Positions 7,307-14,583 of a stretch of 64,000 bases of DNA are shown piece after piece. The stretch's first letter is position 1. Each line of letters opens with the position of its first letter. The DNA is from CAVAWX01 sp963614215 (GTDB taxonomy: Bacteria; Actinomycetota; Coriobacteriia; Coriobacteriales; QAMH01), in contig CAVECB010000004.1 in the NCBI GenBank assembly GCA_963614215.1, positions 27,694-91,693 on the forward strand, given 5' to 3'. Below the pieces are notes generated by a model that did not search any database, was not told the DNA's origin, and was given only the letters and a program-made list of their open reading frames with translations. The position numbers and the translations under genes are program-made.

Positions 7307-8881
7307 ATGAAGATTGCAGTGGCGCAGCTCGACCCTTGCGTGGGCGATTTGGACGCCAACCTCGATGCCATGCTGCTGGCCGCGCAGATGGCCTCGCGTC
7401 AAAAAGCCGAGCTGCTCGTCTTTCCCAACGCGGCACTGATTGGCGCCCCCATTGACGGGCTGGCCTCCTCTGCGGCCTTCGTGGACGATGCGCGTGCACA
7501 CCTGCAGCGTTTCGCGCAAGAGACCCCGGTGCTTTCCCTCGTGGCGGGTCTAAGTGAGATTGATGCGCATCGCGGCCGTTGCGACGTCGAGTTGTTTGCC
7601 TGCGGGGATGGTGTGGCCACGAGCATGGGGGTGCCCGCGCGTCAGGCCGACGACTCGTGTCCAGCGCTTGTCGTGGGCGGCCTGAACGTCGCGGTGTTGT
7701 TGGGCAGGCATTTTGCGCGCGACGTGAAGCTGTCGGACATGGACGTGCTCGTGGAGATGTGCGCCGACGCCTTCGGTGGCCCATACGCCGCCCGCGCGGC
7801 CCTCGGGCAGCTGGGCGACCTGTCCTCGATTGCTACGTCGTGCAAGGCGCATGTCGTGGCCGCGAATCTGTGCGGCGCGGCGGATGCGTGTGTCTTTTCC
7901 GGCAACTCGGCGGTGCTTGCCCCAGATGGGCGCCTCGTGCACGCAAGCCCCATTGACGAGGCCGAGGTCTTCACCTTCGACACGCAGGCAGGCCAAGACC
8001 AGGTCTGCGAGGACTTTGAGGACGCGCGCGTCGAGCCGGTCGAGGTAGTGTGGCGCGCGGTGAAAATCGCCACCCGCGATTATGTGCGCAAAAACGGCTT
8101 TACCGACGTGGTCGTGGGGCTGTCGGGCGGCATCGACTCGGCGGTCGTCGCCACCATCGCGGCAGACGCGCTGGGCGCCGAGCACGTGCACGGGGTGGCC
8201 ATGCCAGGACCGTATTCTTCGCCGGGTTCCGTGGCCGATGCGCATGCGCTTGCCGAAAATCTCGGCTGCGAGATCGTGGACGTGCCCATCGACGGGCCGC
8301 TTGCGGCCTTCCACGAGGTGCTGGGCGGGCCGTGCGGCGGGGAAGTGGCCGGCATTGCGGCGGAAAACCTCCAGGCCAGGGTGCGCTGCGTGCACCTCAT
8401 GACGCTTGCCAACGCGCACGGGCGCATCTTGTTGAACACGGGCAACAAATCCGAGGCAGCCATGGGCTTTTCCACCCTCTACGGCGACACGGCGGGAGCC
8501 TTTGCCCCCATCGGCGACCTCTACAAAAGCGAGGTCTACGCGCTTGCCCGCTGGCGTGCGTCCCAGGGTGCATCCATCCCGCAGGCATCCATCGACAAGG
8601 CGCCGTCTGCGGAGCTGTACCCCGATGCGCGCGATGCCGACCGCCTGCCGCCCTACGACGTGCTCGACGCTATCCTTTTCGACCATGTGGAAGAGGAGAT
8701 GGGCGCGGCCGCGCTCGTTGCGGCAGGTCACGACGAAAAGCTCGTGCGCCGCGTCGTGGCGCAGGTGCAGGCCAGCGAGTTTAAGCGCCGCCAAGAGCCG
8801 CTTGCGCCCCATGTGCAGGGCTGCGCTCTCACGACGGGCCGGGCCTGGCCGGTCACGAACGGCTGGGTGGATAATTCGTAA
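7307..8881 (+). CDS. nadE: NAD+ synthetase with degenerate glutaminase domain
   Basis: A 524-residue two-domain NadE that makes NAD+ from deamido-NAD+ and ATP. The synthetase half is intact: the PP-loop G-L-S-G-G-I-D-S-A near residues 270-278, and the N-T-G-N-K-S-E and Y-G-D-T-A-G-A-F blocks. The N-terminal nitrilase-like half, which in this family releases ammonia from glutamine with an E-K-C triad, seems dead. The usual F-P-E is F-P-N (Asn41), the lysine block is missing, and the usual L-I-C-E-D is L-L-G-R-H (Gly133). ATG 7307 is chosen because GGGAGGGGTG at 7291-7300 precedes it. It probably depends on free ammonia. Confidence 0.9.
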   Translation: MKIAVAQLDPCVGDLDANLDAMLLAAQMASRQKAELLVFPNAALIGAPIDGLASSAAFVDDARAHLQRFAQETPVLSLVAGLSEIDAHRGRCDVELFACGDGVATSMGVPARQADDSCPALVVGGLNVAVLLGRHFARDVKLSDMDVLVEMCADAFGGPYAARAALGQLGDLSSIATSCKAHVVAANLCGAADACVFSGNSAVLAPDGRLVHASPIDEAEVFTFDTQAGQDQVCEDFEDARVEPVEVVWRAVKIATRDYVRKNGFTDVVVGLSGGIDSAVVATIAADALGAEHVHGVAMPGPYSSPGSVADAHALAENLGCEIVDVPIDGPLAAFHEVLGGPCGGEVAGIAAENLQARVRCVHLMTLANAHGRILLNTGNKSEAAMGFSTLYGDTAGAFAPIGDLYKSEVYALARWRASQGASIPQASIDKAPSAELYPDARDADRLPPYDVLDAILFDHVEEEMGAAALVAAGHDEKLVRRVVAQVQASEFKRRQEPLAPHVQGCALTTGRAWPVTNGWVDNS

Positions 8882-8919
8882 AGCCGCCCGGGCGCGTGCC
8901 CACCCGCCGCGCGCCGCGC

Positions 8920-8925
8920 TACAAT
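8920..8925 (+). promoter_or_regulatory. -10 box (GCTACAAT) before the aldolase operon
   Basis: CGCGCTACAATAGG at 8915-8928 fits the extended -10 pattern GCTAnnnT also seen at mfd, ndh, tig and luxR1 in this window. It gives a leader of about 80 bases to ATG 9012. The -35 is not convincing in this GC-rich stretch. Confidence 0.45.
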
Positions 8926-9011
8926 AGGCCGTTGTAGGTTTCACTGCGGCTGCAGCTTCCAGCAAGAAGCGCCGCCGCCCCATGCAAGAACCGAATGAAA
9001 GGATTCCCACG

Positions 9012-9950
9012 ATGCCCACGATTACCCGCGAAGATGTGCGCGTCCCGGCCGACGTCATGCCGGAGGCTCGCGAGACCTATATCGACAACATGATGGCCGC
9101 CACGCAGGGCACGGGCCGTCTCATGCTCTTTGCCTGCGACCAGAAGATGGAGCATTTGAACAAGGATTTCGTGGGCGAGGGCATCTCTGCCGACGACGGC
9201 GACCCCGAGCACCTGTTCAAGATTGCCGACCAGGGCATCTGCGGCGTCATGGCCGGCCAGCGCGGGTTGATTGCGCAATACGCCACCGACTACCCGCAGG
9301 TGAACTACCTCGTGAAGATGAACTCCAAGACCAACTTGGTGAAGACCGACCAGCAAGACCCGTACTCCGCACAGCTGCACGACCTCGAGGCGGTTTTGGC
9401 CATGCGCGAGGCCGGCGTCAACATCGTCGGGCTGGGATATACGGTGTATCTGGGCAGCGAGTTCGAGTACCAGATGCTTGCCGAGGCAGGCGAACTGATC
9501 GCCGAGGCGCATGCCGAGGGTCTGCTCGTGGTGCTGTGGATCTATCCGCGCGGCTCTGCGGTGAAAGAGGAGAAGGCTGCCGACTTGATCGCGGGCGCTG
9601 CCGGTGCGGCCGTGTGCCTGGGCGCCGACTTCGTGAAGGTGAACCCGCCTGCCGCCGCCGACGGCAAGTCCTCCGCCGAGCTTTTGGCCGTGGCGAGCCG
9701 CGCCGCCGGGCGCACGGGCCTTGTGTGCGCGGGCGGCTCCAACAAAGACCCCAAGGAGTTTCTGGCCGACCTCTACGACCAAATTCACGTGGGCGGCGCC
9801 TGCGGCAACGCCACGGGGCGCAACATCCACCAAAAAGGCCTCGACGAGGCAGTGCGCCTGACCAAGGCCATCTCGGCCATCACTTTCGGCGACTACGACG
9901 TCGAGGAGGCCTACGAGGTCTACGAGGGCAAAGAGAACTACAGCCTCTAG
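9012..9950 (+). CDS. Class I aldolase family protein (DhnA/LacD-like)
   Basis: A 312-residue TIM-barrel protein of the DhnA-type fructose-bisphosphate aldolase / DeoC-LacD group. Supporting segments are L-F-A-C-D-Q-K-M-E-H-L near residue 40, A-D-F-V-K-V-N-P-P with the candidate Schiff-base lysine near residue 206, and C-A-G-G-S-N-K-D near the phosphate-binding end. It probably cleaves or forms a sugar phosphate in central metabolism, but related proteins act on other substrates. ATG 9012 is preferred over ATG 8982 because AAAGGA at 8997-9002 sits at proper distance. It is first in a run with malic enzyme (38-base gap) and fumarase. Confidence 0.75.
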   Translation: MPTITREDVRVPADVMPEARETYIDNMMAATQGTGRLMLFACDQKMEHLNKDFVGEGISADDGDPEHLFKIADQGICGVMAGQRGLIAQYATDYPQVNYLVKMNSKTNLVKTDQQDPYSAQLHDLEAVLAMREAGVNIVGLGYTVYLGSEFEYQMLAEAGELIAEAHAEGLLVVLWIYPRGSAVKEEKAADLIAGAAGAAVCLGADFVKVNPPAAADGKSSAELLAVASRAAGRTGLVCAGGSNKDPKEFLADLYDQIHVGGACGNATGRNIHQKGLDEAVRLTKAISAITFGDYDVEEAYEVYEGKENYSL

Positions 9951-9988
9951 ACCGAACGAAACGCCGAGGAGAAGGGCCGCGGACTTCG

Positions 9989-11182
9989 ATGGATTTCTAC
10001 GCCGAGGCGCTTTCGCGCCACGAGAAGTGTGGGGGAAAGGTCGCGGTTGCGGCCAAGATGCCCCTCGAGACCCAAGACGACCTGTCCGTGGCCTACACGC
10101 CGGGGGTGGCCGAACCTTGCCGCGCCATTGCGCATGATGCGGACGAGGCTTGGCGCTACACGGCTAAGGCTCACACCGTTGCCGTCGTGTCTAACGGCAC
10201 GGCGGTGCTGGGGCTGGGCGATATCGGGGCGCAGGCGGCCATGCCCGTCATGGAGGGCAAGGCCGTCTTGTTCAAGCGCTTCGGTGATGTGGACGCTTGG
10301 CCGCTGTGCATAGACGCGCGCACGCCCGACGAGGTCGTGACCTGCGTGAAGGCGCTTGCGCCGAGTTTTGGCGGCATCAACCTCGAAGACATCAAGTCGC
10401 CTGATTGCTTCGAGATAGAGCGCAGGCTCGAAGAAGAGCTCGACATCCCGGTCTTTCATGACGACCAGCACGGCACGGCCGTCGTCGTCACCGCGGCGCT
10501 GAAAAACGCGCTGAAGGTGGTCGGCAAGCGCATGGACGAGGCGCGCATTGTGGTAAACGGGCCGGGCGCGGCGGGCACCGCCATCGTGAAGATGCTGCTT
10601 TCGGCGGGTGCGCATGACGTGGTGGCCTGCGACAGCAAGGGCATACTCCACGAAGGCCGCGAGATGAACGCCCCGCACAAGGTGAAGCTTGCTGCGCTCA
10701 CGAACCCGCGCGGCCTTGAAGGCGCTTTGGATTGCGCTTTGCGCGGCGCCGACGTCTTCATCGGCGTGTCGGCGGCCGGTCTGCTCGATGCCGAAAAAAT
10801 CTCCTCCATGGCCGCGTCGCCCGTGGTCTTTGCCATGGCCAACCCCGAGCCGGAGATTTCCTATGATGCGGGCGTGGCGGCCGGCGTGGCCGTCATGGGC
10901 ACGGGGCGCAGCGACAGCCCCAACCAAATCAACAATCTGCTGTGCTTCCCCGGGCTTTTCTGCGGGGCGCTTGCCGTGCGGGCGCGCGACATCACCGGCG
11001 AGATGAAGCTTGCCGCCGTGGACGCTATCGCCTCTCTCGTGGGCGTCGACGAGCTGGCAGCCGATTACGTCATCCCCTCGGCGCTTGATGAGCGCGTGGC
11101 GCATGCCGTGGCCACATCTGTCGCCCGGGCTGCTGTGGAGTGCGGCACGGCCCGCGCCGAGCTGCCGAAAAACTGGGAATAG
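9989..11182 (+). CDS. NAD(P)-dependent malic enzyme
   Basis: A 397-residue short-form (bacterial, MaeB-N-terminal type) malic enzyme, which interconverts malate with pyruvate plus CO2. Visible motifs are S-V-A-Y-T-P-G-V-A-E-P near residue 33, the N-G-T-A-V-L-G-L-G-D-I-G dinucleotide and Tyr/Lys region, the metal-binding I-N-L-E-D-I and F-H-D-D-Q-H-G-T-A blocks, and the Rossmann G-P-G-A-A-G-T-A. There is no phosphotransacetylase-like C-terminal extension. ATG 9989 follows GAGGAGAAGGG at 9966-9976. The fumarase alpha gene begins 9 bases downstream, so the operon links pyruvate, malate and fumarate. Confidence 0.92.
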   Translation: MDFYAEALSRHEKCGGKVAVAAKMPLETQDDLSVAYTPGVAEPCRAIAHDADEAWRYTAKAHTVAVVSNGTAVLGLGDIGAQAAMPVMEGKAVLFKRFGDVDAWPLCIDARTPDEVVTCVKALAPSFGGINLEDIKSPDCFEIERRLEEELDIPVFHDDQHGTAVVVTAALKNALKVVGKRMDEARIVVNGPGAAGTAIVKMLLSAGAHDVVACDSKGILHEGREMNAPHKVKLAALTNPRGLEGALDCALRGADVFIGVSAAGLLDAEKISSMAASPVVFAMANPEPEISYDAGVAAGVAVMGTGRSDSPNQINNLLCFPGLFCGALAVRARDITGEMKLAAVDAIASLVGVDELAADYVIPSALDERVAHAVATSVARAAVECGTARAELPKNWE

Positions 11183-11191
11183 GAGGCTGCC

Positions 11192-12046
11192 ATGTCGTCT
11201 GCCGTGCGCGAGATAGACGCCCGCGACATAGAGGAGGCCGTGGCTGACCTGTGCGTGCAGGCGAACTGTGTCATTGGCGACGACGTGGTCTGCGCGATTT
11301 CGGACGCCCGGAAAAAGGAGACCTGGCCGCGCGCCCAAGAGGTGCTCTCTACGATAGAGGACAACATCCGCATCGCCGCCGAAGAGCGCTTGCCGGCCTG
11401 CCAGGACACGGGCGCCGCCTGCATCTTCGTGGAGTTGGGCCAAGACGTCCATATCGTGGGCGGGGCGCTGCGTGATGCGGTGAACGCGGGCGTGGCACGC
11501 GGATACACGGACGGCTACCTGCGCAAATCGATGGTCGCCGACCCTTTGCGCCGCGAAAACACAAACGACAACACGCCGGCGTTTTTGCATGTGGACCTTG
11601 TGGCAGGCGACGCGTTGAAGATCGTCGTCGCGCCAAAGGGCGCCGGCTCGGAAAACTGGAGCCGCGTCGGCATGTTGAAACCGGCAGACGGTGAGGAAGG
11701 TGTGGAGCGCTTCGTGCTCGATGCGGTGCGCGAGGCCGGCCCCAACCCCTGCCCGCCCGTGGTGGTAGGTGTCGGTGTGGGCGGCAACTTCGACGTGGTA
11801 GCCCATCTGGCGAAAAAGGCGCTGCTGCGCCCTGTGGGCACGCCGAATCCCGACGGGTTGTACGCCGATATGGAGGCGCGCCTGCTTTTACAGGTGAACA
11901 AACAGGGCACAGGACCTGCCGGTTTCGGCGGGCGCACCACAGCGCTGTCCGTGGCCGTCGAGGCCGCGCCCACGCACATCGCGATGTTGCCCGTGGCCGT
12001 GTGTCTGAACTGCCATGTGGCGCGGCATGCGGAGGTGGTCTTGTGA
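11192..12046 (+). CDS. Class I fumarate hydratase, alpha subunit
   Basis: A 284-residue protein matching the N-terminal (Fe-S) half of class I fumarases and L-tartrate dehydratase alpha (TtdA). The cluster-binding segments are visible: L-P-A-C-Q-D-T-G-A-A near residue 68, G-G-N-F-D in the middle, and a C-terminal V-C-L-N-C-H. The holoenzyme is an oxygen-sensitive 4Fe-4S hydro-lyase converting malate and fumarate. GGAGGCTGCC precedes ATG 11192. The stop overlaps the beta subunit start by 4 bases (GTGA), ensuring coupled translation. Fumarase is favoured over tartrate dehydratase because malic enzyme lies directly upstream. Confidence 0.9.
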   Translation: MSSAVREIDARDIEEAVADLCVQANCVIGDDVVCAISDARKKETWPRAQEVLSTIEDNIRIAAEERLPACQDTGAACIFVELGQDVHIVGGALRDAVNAGVARGYTDGYLRKSMVADPLRRENTNDNTPAFLHVDLVAGDALKIVVAPKGAGSENWSRVGMLKPADGEEGVERFVLDAVREAGPNPCPPVVVGVGVGGNFDVVAHLAKKALLRPVGTPNPDGLYADMEARLLLQVNKQGTGPAGFGGRTTALSVAVEAAPTHIAMLPVAVCLNCHVARHAEVVL

Positions 12047-12630
12047 GCATGGTAAAGCAGCTGTCTGAAGGGTTTGACGAGGCGTGCGCCGGCCGCCTGC
12101 ACGCAGGAGATGCCGTCTCTTTCACGGGAGTGGTCTACACGGCGCGCGATGCCGCCCATGCGCGGCTTGTCGCGGCGCTCAAGGCAGGCGAGGAGCCGCC
12201 CTTCGATTTGCGCGGAGCCGTCATCTACTACGCAGGGCCTGCGCCTGCGCGTCCAGGCAGCGTGATGGGGCCGTGCGGGCCTACCTCGAGCTACCGCATG
12301 GATCCGTACGCGCCGATGCTCTACGACGCCGGCGTGCGTGCCACCATCGGCAAAGGCGTGCGGGGCTCAGAAGTGATCGAGGCCGTCAAGCGCAACCGGG
12401 CGGTCTATCTTGCCGCCGTCGGGGGCGTGGCCGCCCTCATGGCGCGCTGCGTGAAAAGCGCCGAAACAATAGCCTACGAGGACCTGGGCTGCGAAGCGGT
12501 GCGCCGCCTGGAGGTGGTGGACATGCCGCTCGTCGTCGCCCTCGACGCGACCGGCACCGACGTCTACCGCCAAGGTCCTGCCTCCTACCAGGCCAGCCTC
12601 TACCCCAACCTCTCGCGCCTGCTCGATTGA
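12043..12630 (+). CDS. Class I fumarate hydratase, beta subunit
   Basis: A 195-residue protein matching the C-terminal half of class I fumarase (FumB/TtdB-type). The characteristic G-P-T-S-S-Y-R-M-D-P-Y block (usually G-P-T-T-S-x-R-M-D) is near residue 85, followed by the G-K-G motif. The start is GTG 12043, overlapping the alpha stop as GTGA; ATG 12049 is a possible alternative 2 codons in. It ends the carbon-metabolism operon and is convergent with the NADH dehydrogenase gene, with a 107-base gap. Confidence 0.9.
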   Translation: MSMVKQLSEGFDEACAGRLHAGDAVSFTGVVYTARDAAHARLVAALKAGEEPPFDLRGAVIYYAGPAPARPGSVMGPCGPTSSYRMDPYAPMLYDAGVRATIGKGVRGSEVIEAVKRNRAVYLAAVGGVAALMARCVKSAETIAYEDLGCEAVRRLEVVDMPLVVALDATGTDVYRQGPASYQASLYPNLSRLLD

Positions 12631-12737
12631 GCGTGCGTGCTGCCCAGCGCAGCGATTCCCATTTTCCGTCGATGGGGATGTAGCCCAGCGAGGCGAGCAC
12701 GCAGCGCCCGCCTCCGCGATCCTTTTGCGTGCGCCCT

Positions 12738-14072
12738 CTATGCGCAGGCGACGGCGTGCTCGACGAACAGCGCGCGCGGGTCGTCGGCCTCGTCTACGCT
12801 TGTGATGTCGCGGCCCAAGACCAGCTCGCCGGTCCAATCGCCGAAGACGCGCAGTTTGCGCTCCCAGCTGGGCAGCACAAGTCCGTGGTAGCCGCGATGC
12901 GCGAGCCATGCGGGCAGACCGCAGATGACGACGCTCTTGTCGCCGTTGGCAAACAGGCCGTTGAAGCGCCCGAGCCCGGCCACCATGCCGGCGTTGGCGT
13001 GGTAGTACTCCTCAGAAGCCTCGCCACGCAGGGTGCGCACGATGTTTTTGGCCAGCACGCGGGCCTGGCGTACGGCGTGTTGGGCCGTCGGCGCGCAGCT
13101 GTCGTCGGGCAGCCCGCCGCCAGAGAGGTCTTCCACCTTCGTGCAGTCGCCCACGCCCCACACGCCTGCAAGCGGCGCACCTTCTGCGTCCACCACGTGC
13201 AGGCAGGTGTCGCAGTTCAGGCGCCCGCGCGCATCTAGCGGCAGGTCGGTGTTCTTCAGCACGGGCGCGGCAATCTGGCCGGCCGTCCACACGAGCAGGC
13301 CACAGTCGATGGTGGAGCCGTCCGAGAGCTTCAAGACGTTGCCCCTCGCGCTTTCGATGCTCGTCTCCAACATGACGTGCGCGCCCTTGCGCTCCAGCAA
13401 GTCGATGACCCACTGCGATTTCTCGCGCGGCACCTCGGGCATGATTTTGTCCATGACCTCGACCAGTCTAAAGTTCAGCTCGCCAATCGAGAGGCCGGGC
13501 GTTTTGAAGACGAGGTCGCGCGCCAAGGTGAGGACCTCGGCGAAGCACTCGACGCCGGACAGTCCGCCGCCCACGACGACGAAGCTCAACAGCTTTTCGC
13601 GCCAACGCGAGCCCTTGGGCATGCTGGCGGCGCGTTGGAGGTTTTTCACCACGGTGTCGCGTATGTAGAGCGCTTCTTGGCTCGATTTCAGCCCGATGGC
13701 GTTTTCGGCGACGCCCGGGGTGGGGAAGGTGCGCGTGACGCCGCCGAGCGCGACGACCAGCTCGTCGAAAGGAAGCGCCCACTTCTCGCCGCTTTGCACG
13801 TCGCACACGTCCACCTGCTTGTCGGCGTTGCGCACGCCGAGCACCTTCGCGCGCACGACGCGCGTCTTGGGGAGGTTTTGCTGCAGGGGCACCTGGATAT
13901 GGCGAGGCTCGATGGCACCGCCTGCCACCTCGGCCAAAAACGGCTGATAGACCAGATAGGAGTGCATGTCCACGAGCGTGACTTGCGCCTCGTCGTCGCG
14001 CAGGGAGGATTCCAGGCCCTTTGCCGTGTAGTAGCCGCCCAAGCCGCCGCCGAGGATGAGTACCTGTTTCAT
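12738..14072 (-). CDS. Type II NADH dehydrogenase-like FAD oxidoreductase (NDH-2)
   Basis: A 444-residue flavoprotein. The N-terminal L-I-L-G-G-G-L-G-G-Y dinucleotide fold begins at residue 4, a second NAD-binding fold V-V-V-G-G-G-L-S-G-V-E lies near residue 167, and the FAD-contact block G-V-W-G-V-G-D-C-T sits near residue 300, as in NDH-2. Such enzymes pass electrons from NADH to quinone at the membrane without pumping protons. The start is ATG 14072 with AAGGAG nine bases upstream; a longer reading frame lacks that site. The C-terminal ~40 residues are amphipathic rather than a clear transmembrane helix. A strong extended -10 lies about 60 bases upstream. Confidence 0.8.
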   Translation of the reverse strand: MKQVLILGGGLGGYYTAKGLESSLRDDEAQVTLVDMHSYLVYQPFLAEVAGGAIEPRHIQVPLQQNLPKTRVVRAKVLGVRNADKQVDVCDVQSGEKWALPFDELVVALGGVTRTFPTPGVAENAIGLKSSQEALYIRDTVVKNLQRAASMPKGSRWREKLLSFVVVGGGLSGVECFAEVLTLARDLVFKTPGLSIGELNFRLVEVMDKIMPEVPREKSQWVIDLLERKGAHVMLETSIESARGNVLKLSDGSTIDCGLLVWTAGQIAAPVLKNTDLPLDARGRLNCDTCLHVVDAEGAPLAGVWGVGDCTKVEDLSGGGLPDDSCAPTAQHAVRQARVLAKNIVRTLRGEASEEYYHANAGMVAGLGRFNGLFANGDKSVVICGLPAWLAHRGYHGLVLPSWERKLRVFGDWTGELVLGRDITSVDEADDPRALFVEHAVACA

Positions 14073-14131
14073 GCCATGCGCTCCTTCGTGTCGTGTGTGC
14101 GCCCTTCCATGCCGGGCGCGCAATGCGTCCA

Positions 14132-14137
14132 AGGATA
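14132..14137 (-). promoter_or_regulatory. Extended -10 for the NADH dehydrogenase gene
   Basis: On the minus strand the sequence reads GCGCTATCCTTGG. The identical 13 bases occur just before mfd on the plus strand (42212-42224). Transcription would start near 14125, giving a leader of about 50 bases that contains AAGGAG. Confidence 0.5.
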
Positions 14138-14194
14138 GCGCTTCAGACGGCGCCGCGTGTCCGGGCGCGGTAGGGGAGTACTAAATCCTCAATT

Positions 14195-14221
14195 TCATAC
14201 TGCCCATGCTATGGAGTATGA
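14195..14221. promoter_or_regulatory. Inverted repeat TCATACT-N13-AGTATGA upstream of luxR1
   Basis: Perfect 7-base arms, 20 bases from arm start to arm start (about two helical turns). The same heptamers recur near 23567-23613 and 34636-34673. It may be an operator for the membrane LuxR regulators; that is inference. Confidence 0.5.
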
Positions 14222-14537
14222 GGTCGTGTTCGATATCTTGGTTCTCGTCAAAGGGCATCCGGAACGGCACATGTCAACTCCTTTTCCTCAATTGCCTTTT
14301 GCACATTGAAAGGCCGTATCGATATATCGGGAGGCAAGACGAGTCTGACGCGGAGGGCACCCGCGGGTCTTCTTCCCGATGTATCCGGCCATGCAGGATA
14401 AATACCCGCACTTTTTCGCATTCCTGCTTCTCTTCGATATCGTGGCGTTTCTTTTTGCCCGCTTTTCCGCGCTGGCCGACCGCATCCAAAAATCATTTTC
14501 ACCCCTCATTCTCGGAGTATGAAAACGCGTCTTTTGC

Positions 14538-14543
14538 TAGGAT
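14538..14543 (+). promoter_or_regulatory. -10 box TAGGAT for luxR1, with AGTATGA over the -35
   Basis: TTTGCTAGGATAC matches the extended -10 style of this window. AGTATGA at 14516-14522 lies 15 bases upstream, where a -35 element would be, so a protein bound there would directly control luxR1. The leader to ATG 14584 is about 35 bases. Confidence 0.5.
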
Positions 14544-14583
14544 ACCCACGTTAAGAGAAACACGTTGAGGGGCGTGATTTTCG

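Larger units (their letters stand above)
14073..14583. other. Intergenic region between NDH-2 and LuxR1, with paired operator-like repeats
   Basis: A 511-base divergent region of lower GC than its surroundings. It carries the NDH-2 promoter on the minus strand, an inverted pair TCATACT (14195-14201) and AGTATGA (14215-14221) separated by 13 bases, AGTACT at 14177-14182, and a further AGTATGA at 14516-14522 just upstream of the luxR1 -10. I found no convincing gene between 14230 and 14510; the short reading frames there lack ribosome binding sites. Confidence 0.6.

Noticed and set aside
11192..12630. L-tartrate dehydratase TtdAB
   Set aside because: Same family, but the operon with malic enzyme favours fumarase; sequence alone does not exclude tartrate.
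12630..12737. Inverted GCGTGCT/AGCACGC pair as a bidirectional terminator between fumarase and NDH-2
   Set aside because: The loop is too long and no T-run follows on either strand.
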